Shown here: positions 45,159 through 54,639 of the stretch, piece by piece
Position numbering within the stretch: position 1 is the first letter of the stretch
How the letters are laid out: each line of letters opens with the position of its first letter
NCBI RefSeq assembly: GCF_013410115.1
Contig: NZ_JACCCV010000003.1
Span: 62,001-126,000, forward strand
Length of the DNA: 64,000 nt
Direction of reading: 5' to 3'
From: Tunturiibacter gelidiferens
Lineage (GTDB): Bacteria; Acidobacteriota; Terriglobia; Terriglobales; Acidobacteriaceae
The notes under the pieces: generated by a model
Told to the model about the DNA's origin: nothing
Seen by the model: the letters and a program-made list of their open reading frames with translations, nothing else
Databases searched by the model: none
Translations under genes and position numbers: made by a program

Positions 45159-45899
45159 TCACTCCGTAATAAGTTTGCGAGCGACTTCGTTTTCGCTCCG
45201 GCTTACCTCGTCTACCGAGCCGAAGGCGACGAGATTTCCTTTGTCGAGCACGGCGACCCGGTCAGCTACCCTGCGGGCTCCGCGCACATCATGTGTCACG
45301 ATGATCAGGGCGGTTCCTCGTTCGGCTTTTTGCCGCATGAGCAACTCATCGATCTCAGCGGCAGTGATACGATCCAACCCACTGCTCGGCTCATCAGCCA
45401 GCAGAATCTTGGGTTCAAGAACCAACGCTCTGGCAAGGCCGGCCCTCTTTCTCATACCTCCCGAGAGTGCCGATGGGAATTTCGCACCATCTGCTCCCAG
45501 GCCGACATCGGTAAGTGTACGGTGGACCACGTCCTCAATCTCGTCCTTGGATTTCCTGGTCAGCCTGCTGAGTGGCAGTGCAAGATTTTCGTAGAGTGTC
45601 AGGGAATCGAAGAGCGCTGCATCCTGAAACAGGTATCCCATCTTTCTGCGAACGAGAGACAGATGTTTTTCGTCCATACCGACAACGTTGTCCTGATCAA
45701 CACAGACCTCTCCTGAGTCGGGCCGCATGAGCGCCATAACCAGTTTGAGAGTGACGCTCTTACCAGTACCGCTGCGACCGAGCAGACACAGGGCCTGCCC
45801 CTGATCGATGTGAAACGACACGTCGTTCAGTATGCGTTTTGTGCCGAACGACTTCATCACATGCTTGAATTCCACCGCGATGGTCTGGGTTTCGCTCAT
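45159..45899 (-). CDS. mlaF: MlaF-like ABC transporter ATP-binding protein
   Basis: This 246-residue ATPase has Walker A LGRSGTGKSVTLK, the signature LSGGMRKRAGLARAL and Walker B ILLADEPSSGLD. The D-loop and His switch (VTHDVRG) are also present. The start is the ATG overlapping the permease stop by 4 nt; a longer frame extending into the permease gene is not the CDS. It energises the MlaE-MCE lipid transporter. Confidence 0.92.
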   Translation of the reverse strand: MSETQTIAVEFKHVMKSFGTKRILNDVSFHIDQGQALCLLGRSGTGKSVTLKLVMALMRPDSGEVCVDQDNVVGMDEKHLSLVRRKMGYLFQDAALFDSLTLYENLALPLSRLTRKSKDEIEDVVHRTLTDVGLGADGAKFPSALSGGMRKRAGLARALVLEPKILLADEPSSGLDRITAAEIDELLMRQKAERGTALIIVTHDVRGARRVADRVAVLDKGNLVAFGSVDEVSRSENEVARKLITE

Positions 45900-46666
45900 A
45901 TGGCCGTATCCGGGAAGAGGAAGAAGATGCACTTGATCAGCACTACGTCGGCAACGATGATCAGCAGGGAAGACAGAACAACACTGTTGGTAGCAGCTTC
46001 GCCGACACCCTGCGCTCCCTTGTCCGTCGTATAGCCGAAGTAGGAAGAGACGGAGCCGATAATGAAACCGAATACGGCGGTTTTCAGAGTAGGCGCGATG
46101 AAGTTCGACCACTGAAGATAGTCAAAGGCGCGATTGATGTAGAGTGTCGGCGCTATGTGCGAGGAGAGCTCTTCTGAGAGGAAGCCTCCCAGCAGTCCTG
46201 CGAAATCCATGAAAAGTGTCAGAAAGGGAAGAGCGATCACGCAGGCCAGGACGCGAGGCACAACCAGGTACTTGAAAGAGTCAATCGACAACGATTCGAT
46301 GGCGTCAACCTGCTCAGAGGCCCTCATGTTCGCAAGGACGGCACCGATTCCGGAGCCGACTCGACCCGCAAGCAGTAGCCCCGCGACCAATGGTCCAATT
46401 TCGACGAAGAACGATACTGCCTGCACGGCCGGTATCATCGCTGTGGCGCCAAACATTACCAAGGTACTTCTTGTGTGGAGAGTCATTACGGCTCCCAGGG
46501 CGAAGCCGGACACGATGATGAGGGCGAGGGATTTGTTTCCCACTTCTACAAGCTGACGGCCAAGTTGGGCAAACTCGAACGGAGACCTGACGGCGTCAAC
46601 GAGAACCCGCAGGCTGAACAGGCCCACCTTACCGACGAACTCGAATAAGTTATTGAGCCAGCGCAC
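45896..46666 (-). CDS. mlaE: MlaE-like ABC transporter permease
   Basis: This 256-residue membrane protein has the MlaE family segments FVEIGPLVAGLLLAGRVGSGIGAVLANMRASEQVDAIESLSIDSFKYLVVPRV and the C-terminal GAQGVGEAATNSVVLS. It has about five or six helices. It overlaps the preceding ctaG gene by 17 nt and the ATPase gene by 4 nt, so it is clearly part of the same operon as the respiratory genes. Confidence 0.92.
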   Translation of the reverse strand: MRWLNNLFEFVGKVGLFSLRVLVDAVRSPFEFAQLGRQLVEVGNKSLALIIVSGFALGAVMTLHTRSTLVMFGATAMIPAVQAVSFFVEIGPLVAGLLLAGRVGSGIGAVLANMRASEQVDAIESLSIDSFKYLVVPRVLACVIALPFLTLFMDFAGLLGGFLSEELSSHIAPTLYINRAFDYLQWSNFIAPTLKTAVFGFIIGSVSSYFGYTTDKGAQGVGEAATNSVVLSSLLIIVADVVLIKCIFFLFPDTAI

Positions 46667-47516
46667 GCGCCCTCTCCAGTCCTGTCTTCTCGCTCATGAG
46701 ACGACCGTTCGCCAGGAATCGGGTAGTCAGGTAGATGGCGGGAACAAGAAACACCAAAGACCCGAATACCCACATGAAGGCCCCTGCTGCGATCTGGTCC
46801 TTTAGTGCGTCGATCCCAAAGGGCCGCTCGACAACTCCATAGCTCGGGTAGAGCAAGCGTCCAGAAAAACACAGGAACGCCGATAAACCGGTGTTTACGA
46901 AGTCCGAAGTCAGCAGGTATGGAATGATCATCCAGGAGTTCAATCGACGTTGTGACGGCCAGGGCTGCACAATGGGCCACCAGAAGATGAGGCTCGTCGC
47001 AAAGAAGCAGAAGTGTTCGAAGTTGTGCCAATTCTCCGAGGACAACGCGAATTCGTAGGCTTTCGGAATGTGCCAGCCAACATAGGTCAGGTTCATTGCA
47101 AACCACGCAAACGGCAAGCGTGAAAAGAGTCCCTGAAGCGAATGCACGACGGAAGACCGAAAGATCGGTCCACCAATCCGACGCACGATCGGGCGCGGTA
47201 GACCGCGCAACATGGGGACGAACGGACACCCCAACACGATGAGTGGAGGTGCCACCGACATCAGCACGAAGTGCTGAGTCATGTGCATGAACAACAGTGT
47301 CTCGCTGTAAGTGTCGAGTGAGGAAGAAACCGCCACGAAGATGGCAAATAGTCCTGCGATGAAGGAGAAGAGCCTCCACTTAGGGATCTGTTTGGGTCGA
47401 GTGCGCCTAAGCGTGAGCCAGCCTCTCCCATAAATGATGCCCACAGCCACGAGGGTGCCCGTGACTGCGGGAGGTATGTCCCAATCGGTAATGAGATTCA
47501 GCCAAGAGGTCTCCAA
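46650..47516 (-). CDS. ctaG: CtaG-type cytochrome c oxidase assembly protein
   Basis: This 288-residue protein with about seven helices has the caa3_CtaG pattern LLFMHMTQHFVLMSVAPPLIVLG, WHIPKAYEFAL and NFEHFCFFATSLIFWWP, with conserved His in MTQH and FEHF. It is needed for building the copper centre of caa3-type oxidases. It is separated from the oxidase genes by the bc1-type genes. Confidence 0.88.
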   Translation of the reverse strand: METSWLNLITDWDIPPAVTGTLVAVGIIYGRGWLTLRRTRPKQIPKWRLFSFIAGLFAIFVAVSSSLDTYSETLLFMHMTQHFVLMSVAPPLIVLGCPFVPMLRGLPRPIVRRIGGPIFRSSVVHSLQGLFSRLPFAWFAMNLTYVGWHIPKAYEFALSSENWHNFEHFCFFATSLIFWWPIVQPWPSQRRLNSWMIIPYLLTSDFVNTGLSAFLCFSGRLLYPSYGVVERPFGIDALKDQIAAGAFMWVFGSLVFLVPAIYLTTRFLANGRLMSEKTGLERARALAQ

Positions 47517-47526
47517 CTAGACTCCT

Positions 47527-49002
47527 TCACGGTTTGGGTGCTGGCTCTGCCATAGCTGCCTGACGGGATGCATCCGCGGCTGCCGGTTGATTCAGGGGAT
47601 GCAGGGTTTCCAGGAACTGAACCAGAGCCGTGGTTTCGGAGGGGCTCAGGTTCTTGCCATACGCCGGCATGTTGCCGCCCCCCTGAAGAACCTGCCGGAT
47701 CAGTTGATCTACCGTGAGACGGGTCGCGACCAAATCCAGAGCAGGGCCACGCATTCCGCCGACGCCCGCAATCGAGTGGCAGTTACGGCATTGCTTCGAC
47801 TGAAAGACGATAGCTCCTTGCCGCTGGAGCGGACTCGCATCGTGCGTATAACGGATCGGAACCGGAGGACCGCCGCTCCATGCGTTCATCTTCGGGCTCC
47901 AGGGCGTGAAGGTTCCGAGATGAGTTAAAACACCCCATGCGAGGGCAACCGTAGTCAACATGAGGATTGCGATCGGGCGTTTATGCCAGCTCTTTTCGCC
48001 TTCACCGGCGTAAAACGGAAGGGCTACGAGTCCTGCGATTCCCAGCACAGGGGCGATCAGGAGAAATGGTGTCTCCAGGCTGGGAGGAAGATAAGATAAT
48101 ACCGCGTAGAGCCACAGGAAGAAGAAATCGGGTTTGGGGGCAGTCTGAATGATCGTAGGATCCGGTTGACCTCCAGGTCCATAAGGTCCGAGCACGGCTG
48201 CGCAAACTGCAACCGCGGCGAGGATCGCTGCGGAGAAGAAGGCGTCCTTCCACACAGCTCCAGGTACGAATGGCCGGCCATCCTTCTTTGCCAGTTCGTG
48301 GTATTCCGTCAGGTACGTAGAGCGACGAACGACGCGGCCAGGCATCGGCCATTCGTTGATGCCGAGCTTGACGACCATCCACACGTGAAGGAACGCGAAC
48401 GCCAACAGCATTCCAGGGATAACGAAAACGTGAAAGGCGAAGAATCGGGAGAGTGTTGCTCCGGCAATGATAGGGCCGCCTAACATCATGTGGACCGCTG
48501 TACCACCGATGAACGGCACTCGGCTCGCAATGGATGCTCCGATGCCGAGACCCCAGTAGGCGTCCTGATCGAAACGTAGCACCTGACCTGTGAACGCCAT
48601 CCCGAGTGTCATGAGCAGCAGGAACACTCCGAGAACCCAGGTCAGTTCTCTAGGGAACTTATATGCACCGAAGAGGAAGACCTGCGCCATGTGAATCAAC
48701 ACGACGGCCACCATGAAGTTCGAGCCCCAGCCGTGCATCGCACGGAGGAACCAGCCAAGAGTTAACTGGTGGTTCAGAACATTCAGGCTGTTCCATGCCT
48801 GTCCGGCGGAGGGCACATAGACTAGCGCAAGCAGGATCCCGGTCGCAATCTGAAGCATGAGCAGGACAAAGGCAGCACTCCCAAAGACGTACCACCAACT
48901 GGCGGTCCTATTCGGGACAGGGTGGAGAGCCATCTCTTTGATCGGCTCGCCGAGCTGCAGACGGCTATCAAACCAGGTGTACAGAGCCTTCAACCTGCGC
49001 AT
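47527..49002 (-). CDS. cytochrome b subunit with C-terminal cytochrome c domain
   Basis: This 491-residue protein contains the cytochrome b core (helices with the paired heme His in GWFLRAMHGWGSNFM and FAFHVFVIPGMLL, then PDFFFLWLYAVLSYLPP). A fused cytochrome c domain near the C-terminus has one CRNCH heme site (about residue 408). It combines with the Rieske protein to form a quinol-oxidising bc-type complex. The fused heme may hand electrons to the caa3 oxidase. Start overlaps the Rieske gene by 13 nt. Confidence 0.9.
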   Translation of the reverse strand: MRRLKALYTWFDSRLQLGEPIKEMALHPVPNRTASWWYVFGSAAFVLLMLQIATGILLALVYVPSAGQAWNSLNVLNHQLTLGWFLRAMHGWGSNFMVAVVLIHMAQVFLFGAYKFPRELTWVLGVFLLLMTLGMAFTGQVLRFDQDAYWGLGIGASIASRVPFIGGTAVHMMLGGPIIAGATLSRFFAFHVFVIPGMLLAFAFLHVWMVVKLGINEWPMPGRVVRRSTYLTEYHELAKKDGRPFVPGAVWKDAFFSAAILAAVAVCAAVLGPYGPGGQPDPTIIQTAPKPDFFFLWLYAVLSYLPPSLETPFLLIAPVLGIAGLVALPFYAGEGEKSWHKRPIAILMLTTVALAWGVLTHLGTFTPWSPKMNAWSGGPPVPIRYTHDASPLQRQGAIVFQSKQCRNCHSIAGVGGMRGPALDLVATRLTVDQLIRQVLQGGGNMPAYGKNLSPSETTALVQFLETLHPLNQPAAADASRQAAMAEPAPKP

Positions 49003-49592
49003 GGCGATCCTCCCTTTGCGGTCTCAATCTGAACCAGCTTGGCGGTGTTGGAGAGAGTTGGCATCTGGCCAGCGTTGATCTGAAGGGCCCCATCAACGAT
49101 TTTCGTGTCGTACGGGAATAAGCCTCGCTCCGGTGGACCGGAAGCTCTGCTTCCGTCCGCATAGTAGGCGCCCCCGTGACAAGGGCACATGAACAGGCCC
49201 GATTGCGGGAACCAGCGAACCGGGCATCCCAGGTGGGCACAATTGATGGCGAACACCTGAAACTCCTTCTCGGAGATACGACGGACCCAGCAGGCAACTC
49301 GATCGGTTTCGCCATCCCATTCGCGGCTCACCGGGTTCGTGAACTTCGCCAGACGTGTTTCACCGACAGGGAACGTATCCAGAGACCCGAGTGACACCCA
49401 GGACTTATATGCATCGTCAGACTTTACGGGCGAGAGGAGGTACTTCACTACGGGAACTGCTACAGCAACGCCGACTACAGCGTTGAAGAACGCGCCCACT
49501 GTCAGCAATACCCACCGCCTCGACACCGTCAACGGGTCGACCGGCGCCTGTTCTTCTTCGTTTTGTCCAACTGGCAGTTTCTCTTCACTCAC
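48990..49592 (-). CDS. Rieske iron-sulfur protein
   Basis: This 200-residue protein has an N-terminal membrane helix (about residues 28-52). The two cluster boxes are CAHLGC and CPCHGG, which hold the 2Fe-2S centre with two Cys and two His. It passes electrons from quinol towards cytochrome c. Spacing to neighbouring genes is 3 nt upstream and a 13-nt overlap downstream. Confidence 0.92.
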   Translation of the reverse strand: MSEEKLPVGQNEEEQAPVDPLTVSRRWVLLTVGAFFNAVVGVAVAVPVVKYLLSPVKSDDAYKSWVSLGSLDTFPVGETRLAKFTNPVSREWDGETDRVACWVRRISEKEFQVFAINCAHLGCPVRWFPQSGLFMCPCHGGAYYADGSRASGPPERGLFPYDTKIVDGALQINAGQMPTLSNTAKLVQIETAKGGSPCAG

Positions 49593-49595
49593 AAA

Positions 49596-50306
49596 TCACC
49601 TCTTGGGGCCTGTCTCGGGATATGGCTGACCCGGAGTATCGCTTCGCAACGAATGGAGATACGCAATGACGTCGCTCACGTCCTGATCCGTCAAGGGCTG
49701 CCCCAGCCGGACCTGTTTCCAATCCGGGTGACCAAGATCGGGGCGCCCCGCAATAACGATCGTCCGTAGGCTCTGATCACTTACGAGGTCCAGATAGCTT
49801 GCGTCGGTGATCTTCTGCTGCCCTTGCTGATGGCAGGAAGTGCAACTCACGCGGAAGACGTCCTGTCCATGTTCGACATTGCCCACTGCGGATGAAGAAT
49901 AGGGAGGCATGTCTGCCGCACTGTGGTCCTTGTGGTTCCATCGTGTGCGCATGCCCGCAACGAGCACGTCAACCTGTTGTGGAGTAAGGAAACCGCCGGC
50001 TGGCTCGCCAAAGGCAGGCATTTGCGTACCCGGCATGCCGGACGTGATCCACCGTTTCAATGACGCGTCATCAACAAGTGCCTGATATTTCGGATTGGCG
50101 AGATCGAGTGCCGGTCCCCCAGAACCGGTTTCTCCGTGGCACGCCGAGCAGTTCTGCTTGTACAGGCGGTCAAACGAGGCTATATTTTCGGGACGCATCA
50201 GCTCTTCCTGATCGGTTGGCGGCCCGATCCTCCGATCGCATCCCAAGCTGCCTGCAACCAAGGCGAAGGGAAGAAGCGACAGTATTGCTCTCGCAGTAAA
50301 CTTCAT
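49596..50306 (-). CDS. diheme cytochrome c lipoprotein
   Basis: This 236-residue protein has a lipoprotein signal (LVAGSLGC) and two CxxCH sites (CSACH near residue 53, CTSCH near 160), each in a class I cytochrome c-like domain. It probably links the bc-type complex to the oxidase while anchored in the membrane. The ATG at 50306 is used since the larger open frame upstream runs antisense-like through the next gene's frame. Confidence 0.88.
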   Translation of the reverse strand: MKFTARAILSLLPFALVAGSLGCDRRIGPPTDQEELMRPENIASFDRLYKQNCSACHGETGSGGPALDLANPKYQALVDDASLKRWITSGMPGTQMPAFGEPAGGFLTPQQVDVLVAGMRTRWNHKDHSAADMPPYSSSAVGNVEHGQDVFRVSCTSCHQQGQQKITDASYLDLVSDQSLRTIVIAGRPDLGHPDWKQVRLGQPLTDQDVSDVIAYLHSLRSDTPGQPYPETGPKR

Positions 50307-51148
50307 CGTCCGTCTCCGGTTGGCCCTTTGAACTCTTTGGCTTCGATTCCCATCCGGAGAATGAACGGCAGGGTTTGATGCGTTCTGATTTTTCCCGATC
50401 TCATAACGACGAGGCCGGCTACGATGCCGAAGACAAGCTCGGAGAGAGTGAACCAGCCCCACTCGATTCTGGCGTTGAACGTCGGATTCACAAATCCGAG
50501 GATCGAGTGAAGAAGGCCAGTCCAAAGGAGCGGAGCAATGATTCCGCCAAGAAGGACCGGTCGCCGCGGCCACATTGGCAGCATTGCTCCGTAGAGCAGG
50601 CCGATGAGTGTGCAAACTGCCGCATGGATGATCGTTGCTGCAATCAACCCATTCCAATGGAAGGCCGCGATGTCGGCGGTCGTAGCGTTTGTCCAGTGTG
50701 CGACGCCCGCGCCTCCAAGCAGATTCACCGCGTACCAGATGCTGTGCTGGGTCAGATAGCCGTAAAGGAGGGCGGGGAAGATCATGACGATTCCCCCAGC
50801 TATTCCTCCACGGAGTCCGGAGGTCACGGCATAACTTTCAACAGGAAGGAACGCCCGGTGGACTTCACTGACCTGGATGTGCGCCACCTGGGTCCTCACG
50901 CTTGACGGCATGAACCGTCTTGCCTTAACCGGAATCATTTCGTGGTGTTCCTCGGGAAGACACTGCTTCGCCCACCCGACGACGCCACAGGCGATCAGAA
51001 GAAAACCTGCAATGCCGACTCCAATACTTGTCACAAGACTCGCGAACAAGAGCGTGATGCCGAAGGCGAGAAGAATCGGCCATGCCGTGCTTGCCGGCAT
51101 CTCTATAGGCTCTCTTTGACTTTGTTCCGCTCTGCCGTCATTCATCAC
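50303..51148 (-). CDS. polytopic membrane protein of the respiratory operon
   Basis: This 281-residue protein has about six or seven predicted helices and a cytoplasmic loop of about 60 residues (KQCLPEEHHEMIPVKARRF...). The RGGIAGGIVMIFPALLYGYLTQHS block recurs in weak form later (PVLLGGIIAPLLWTGLLHSILG). I do not recognise the family. The gene is tightly packed between the oxidase subunit III and cytochrome c genes, so an accessory role in the complex is likely. Confidence 0.65.
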   Translation of the reverse strand: MMNDGRAEQSQREPIEMPASTAWPILLAFGITLLFASLVTSIGVGIAGFLLIACGVVGWAKQCLPEEHHEMIPVKARRFMPSSVRTQVAHIQVSEVHRAFLPVESYAVTSGLRGGIAGGIVMIFPALLYGYLTQHSIWYAVNLLGGAGVAHWTNATTADIAAFHWNGLIAATIIHAAVCTLIGLLYGAMLPMWPRRPVLLGGIIAPLLWTGLLHSILGFVNPTFNARIEWGWFTLSELVFGIVAGLVVMRSGKIRTHQTLPFILRMGIEAKEFKGPTGDGR

Positions 51149-51151
51149 AAA

Positions 51152-51748
51152 TCACCGTCCGATCAGGTAAACGACCGTAAACACCACGATCCACACTGCA
51201 TCCACGAAATGCCAATAAAGGGCGATGACTCCAAACCGCTCACTTTGCCGCGAGTCAACCCAACCAAACAGAGAGAAGATGAAGGTCGAGGTAAGAAGAA
51301 ACAGCCCGACTACGACGTGGGTGGCGTGTAGTCCCACCAGGGAGTAGAACGTCGTGCCAAAAAGGTTTGTGCTGACGGTTAACCCGTCCTGATAGATCAG
51401 CTTCTTCCATTCAAACGCCGTGTTTGTCAGGAAGACTGCAGCAAGTGCGATTGTTGCGCCGAGCCAAACGGTGAAGTTTCCCATTCGGTCATCTTCGATA
51501 GCCTTTTCCGCACGCCAGATCGTAAAGCTGCTGGACAACAGGCAGATTGTTGCAAGAATTGGAACTTCCAATACCTGTGCAGGTGTCGGCCCCGAGAGGC
51601 TCTTGCCCATATAGAAGACATAGGCAACAACGAAGATGGTGAAGATGGCGCTCTCACCGACAATCAATGCCGTTATGCCTACTCGGCGTTTGCTAGGAAG
51701 ATGCCACTCGACAGTACGTCCTGGATGACTAACGGGCATAGAACTCAT
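51152..51748 (-). CDS. ctaE: heme-copper oxidase subunit III
   Basis: This 198-residue protein has five helices (short CtaE/CoxC form) with the conserved GLHATHVVVGLFLL and YWHFVDAVWIVVFTVVYL ends. The start is the ATG in the 4-nt overlap with subunit I (ATGA). It stabilises the oxidase core. No separate small subunit IV gene was found. Confidence 0.9.
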   Translation of the reverse strand: MSSMPVSHPGRTVEWHLPSKRRVGITALIVGESAIFTIFVVAYVFYMGKSLSGPTPAQVLEVPILATICLLSSSFTIWRAEKAIEDDRMGNFTVWLGATIALAAVFLTNTAFEWKKLIYQDGLTVSTNLFGTTFYSLVGLHATHVVVGLFLLTSTFIFSLFGWVDSRQSERFGVIALYWHFVDAVWIVVFTVVYLIGR

Positions 51749-53439
51749 GACTCGTACTCCCAATCTGGATCGTCTGGGTGCTTCAGATCCCACAGAGGCC
51801 GGCGGCTATGCACCTCCGGCTCTTCTTCAAAGTTGTAGACAGGAGGCGGCGAGGATGTGGTCCATTCGAGGGTCCAGGCGTCCCATGGATCGTCGCCGGC
51901 GACTTCTCCACGCCAGTAAGAAACGATGAAATTGTATGCGAAGATCAGGACTGCAATCCCCTGGATCAGTCCTCCGACGGACACAACCAGATTGAGAAAG
52001 TTCCATCCACGGTCAGGCTGATAGGTGTAGATCGACCGCGGCATCCCCAAAAGACCGAGGAAGTGCATGGTGTCGAACGTGATATGGAAGCCAATAGCAA
52101 AGAGCCAGAAATGCCATTTGCCGAGCGTCTCGTTCATCAAGCGCCCGGTTGCCTTGGGGTACCAGTAATAGATGCCTGCAAAGATGCAGAACACGACAGC
52201 GCCAACAAGGACATAGTGAAAATGCGCAATCACGAAATATGAGTTATGAAGTTGCCAATCCCACGGTGATACCGAGAGCATGATGCCGGTCAAGCCCGCG
52301 ATCAGGAATTGGAAGAGGAACCCAATGCAGAAGAGCATCGGCGTTGTAAAGCGTATTCGGCCGCCCCATAGAGTGGCGATCCAATTGAAGATCTTGATTC
52401 CGGTTGGAACACCGACAAGCATCGTCGAGAGCGTGAAAAAAGCATTTGAGACCGAGGTCATGCCAACAGTAAACATGTGGTGCGCCCACACGCTCAGACT
52501 GACAAACATGATGCATACCGAAGCCGCAACCATTGCTGGGTAGCCGAAGATAGCCTTGCGGCAAAACACCGGGATGACCTCGTTTGCAATCGCAAACGCC
52601 GGAAGCACCAGGACGTAGACTTCGGGATGACCGAAGATCCAGAAGAAATGGATCCAGATCAACGATGAACCGCCAGCTTGTGTGTCGAAGAAGTGGCCAC
52701 CCAGATAACGATCGATGAGCAACATGAACTGCGCTGCGGTGAGCGGAGTGATCGTAACCAACGTCAGCATGCTCACGATGAGAAGCAACCATGTGAACAG
52801 AGGCATCCTCATGAGGGTCATCCCTTTGCACCGCATCGAGATGACCGTTGCGATAATATTGATCGCGGTGCCGAGCGTTCCGAATCCACTAACAATCAAT
52901 GCGAGTGCCCAATAATCGGTCGCATGACCAGGAGAGAAGGCACGCAAGGTGAGGGGAGCGTAGGCGAACCAACCGACGTCCGGGGCGTTTCCCACTCCGT
53001 AGAGCCCGGCTCCGCCAAGAAAGCTGTAATACAGCAGGAACCCACCGAAAGTCGTCAGCCAGAAGCTAAAGGCATTCACTCGGGGAAAAGCCATATCGCG
53101 AGCGCCAATCTGCAGCGGCACGATGTAATTGGCGAATCCAAAGAGGAAAGGCATTCCGACCAGAAACACCATCGTCGTGCCGTGCATCGTGAAGAAGCGG
53201 TTATAGACCTGCGCGCTCAAAACATGATTGTGGGGATAGGCGAGCTGAACGCGGATCATCAAAGCCTCGGCCCCAGCGACGAGCAGGAAGAAGGTCGAGT
53301 ACAAGATGTACAGAATGCCCAGACGTTTGTGGTCGACCGTCACCACCCATTCGTGAAGCTTCTCAAGGAAGGTGCCCCGCTCCGATGCGGAAGCACTCGG
53401 GTCGATCACGTGGCTGATTGGTAGTGGGTAATCGCTCAT
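51745..53439 (-). CDS. ctaD: cytochrome c oxidase subunit I
   Basis: This 564-residue protein has the full set of heme-copper motifs: HGTTMVF (low-spin heme His), IFGHPEVYVLVLPAF (Cu-B His and cross-linked Tyr), SVWAHHMFTVG (Cu-B His pair) and HFHYVLVG (heme His). The Glu-bearing PEV line marks an A-type enzyme. Together with a subunit II holding its own cytochrome c this is a caa3 oxidase. Confidence 0.97.
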   Translation of the reverse strand: MSDYPLPISHVIDPSASASERGTFLEKLHEWVVTVDHKRLGILYILYSTFFLLVAGAEALMIRVQLAYPHNHVLSAQVYNRFFTMHGTTMVFLVGMPFLFGFANYIVPLQIGARDMAFPRVNAFSFWLTTFGGFLLYYSFLGGAGLYGVGNAPDVGWFAYAPLTLRAFSPGHATDYWALALIVSGFGTLGTAINIIATVISMRCKGMTLMRMPLFTWLLLIVSMLTLVTITPLTAAQFMLLIDRYLGGHFFDTQAGGSSLIWIHFFWIFGHPEVYVLVLPAFAIANEVIPVFCRKAIFGYPAMVAASVCIMFVSLSVWAHHMFTVGMTSVSNAFFTLSTMLVGVPTGIKIFNWIATLWGGRIRFTTPMLFCIGFLFQFLIAGLTGIMLSVSPWDWQLHNSYFVIAHFHYVLVGAVVFCIFAGIYYWYPKATGRLMNETLGKWHFWLFAIGFHITFDTMHFLGLLGMPRSIYTYQPDRGWNFLNLVVSVGGLIQGIAVLIFAYNFIVSYWRGEVAGDDPWDAWTLEWTTSSPPPVYNFEEEPEVHSRRPLWDLKHPDDPDWEYES

Positions 53440-53454
53440 ATCAGAATCCTGTCG

Positions 53455-54492
53455 TCACTTCAGGCTTTCGAGATAGGCAGTGATTTGATCCAACTGCTCA
53501 TCGTTTAGCTGCATTGCAGGCATCAAGGCCCCGTGCTTGAACGTGTCTGGCGATTTAATCCATTGGCGGAGATTCGACGGGGTGTTGTCCGTCGCTCCAG
53601 AGGCAAGCGTCGCCCGGCTCATCAGGTGTGTAAGGTCAGGTCCGAAACGTCCAGTCGCCGCTGTTCCCGAGACTGTGTGGCAGTTCATGCACGCCTGCCT
53701 TTCGAAGACCTTTCTCCCCGCCTCGACTGTTGAGTCCTGGCGTGCCGACTGCTGCTGATTCCTGATCCAGGCATCGAACTGCTCAGGCGCGTCGACATAT
53801 ACGCGGAGCAACATCATCGCGTGTTGCGAACCGCAGAACTGGGCGCACTGGCCGAGGTAGAGCCCGGGTGTCCGGGGATCCAACCACATCGTGTTCACAT
53901 GATTCGCGATCAAATCCGTCTTTCCAGCCAACTGTGGGATCCAGAAACTATGATTGACATCTGCGGAAGTCAACTTGAGGAAGGTCGCTTCTGGCGCGGT
54001 GTTGGAGCTGGCTGGAATATGGAGCTCGTTCGCGGAGACCACGCCATATTTGGGGTATCGGAACTCCCACCAGAACTGATGCCCGACTACTGTGACATCG
54101 AGAGCGGACTTTGGCTTTGGCGCGTCCTGAATGGCGAAGATGATGCGTGCCGTTGTCAGGAACAGAACGACCACAATCAGGACAGGGATCACGGTCCAAG
54201 CCAGCTCAATTTGCGTGCTGCCGTAGATTTGGGCCGGCTCGCCGAGTGGGTCGGTCTTGCGTGCCCGAAACCGATAGAGGGCAATAGCGAGTAGTCCGCC
54301 CACTACCACGAATATTCCGCCGGTAAGTGTAACGACGAAGATCGACAGATCAAAAATCTGATGCGCGGGCGTTGATGCTGGAGCAAGCGTAGACGGAGTT
54401 GTCCCTTGCGCAATCAAAATGGGGCTCGTCAGAAGGAGCCATGCTGCGGCACTAGTATGGTGAATCAGACGTTGCGCACGGCGCGTCTGCAT
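53455..54492 (-). CDS. ctaC: cytochrome c oxidase subunit II with fused cytochrome c
   Basis: This 345-residue protein has a signal peptide, two membrane helices and the cupredoxin domain. The binuclear Cu-A site is in CAQFCGSQHAMM (about residue 212), and the domain includes GHQFWWEFRYP. A C-terminal cytochrome c domain has CMNCH (about residue 270). It is the first gene of an operon of 11 tightly spaced genes running to the MCE gene. Dyad promoter P2 lies about 100-150 bp upstream. Confidence 0.95.
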   Translation of the reverse strand: MQTRRAQRLIHHTSAAAWLLLTSPILIAQGTTPSTLAPASTPAHQIFDLSIFVVTLTGGIFVVVGGLLAIALYRFRARKTDPLGEPAQIYGSTQIELAWTVIPVLIVVVLFLTTARIIFAIQDAPKPKSALDVTVVGHQFWWEFRYPKYGVVSANELHIPASSNTAPEATFLKLTSADVNHSFWIPQLAGKTDLIANHVNTMWLDPRTPGLYLGQCAQFCGSQHAMMLLRVYVDAPEQFDAWIRNQQQSARQDSTVEAGRKVFERQACMNCHTVSGTAATGRFGPDLTHLMSRATLASGATDNTPSNLRQWIKSPDTFKHGALMPAMQLNDEQLDQITAYLESLK

Positions 54493-54593
54493 TTTTGATT
54501 ACCTCCTCCACCACACAAGTCCCGGCATCTACGGATCTGCATGCCCAGACGCGAGCGTTGGATTTTCTGTCAAGCGCGGCATCTGACAGCGTG

Positions 54594-54639
54594 ATAGTAG
54601 CAATCAGGGGAGGTCGTCGAAATTACATGTTCCTGTTAG
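54594..54639 (-). promoter_or_regulatory. dyad promoter P2, upstream of the oxidase/bc1/Mla operon
   Basis: CTAACAGGAACATGTAAT on the minus strand, then exactly 22 nt, then TACTAT preceded by TTGC. This is the best -10 match of the set. The dyad lies where a -35 box would be, and none is otherwise visible. The operon it faces is about 10.7 kb long. Confidence 0.6.

Noticed and set aside
52678-53424. 248-codon open frame antisense to ctaD
   Set aside because: Low-complexity His/Glu-rich translation mirrors the cytochrome oxidase codons; not a gene.
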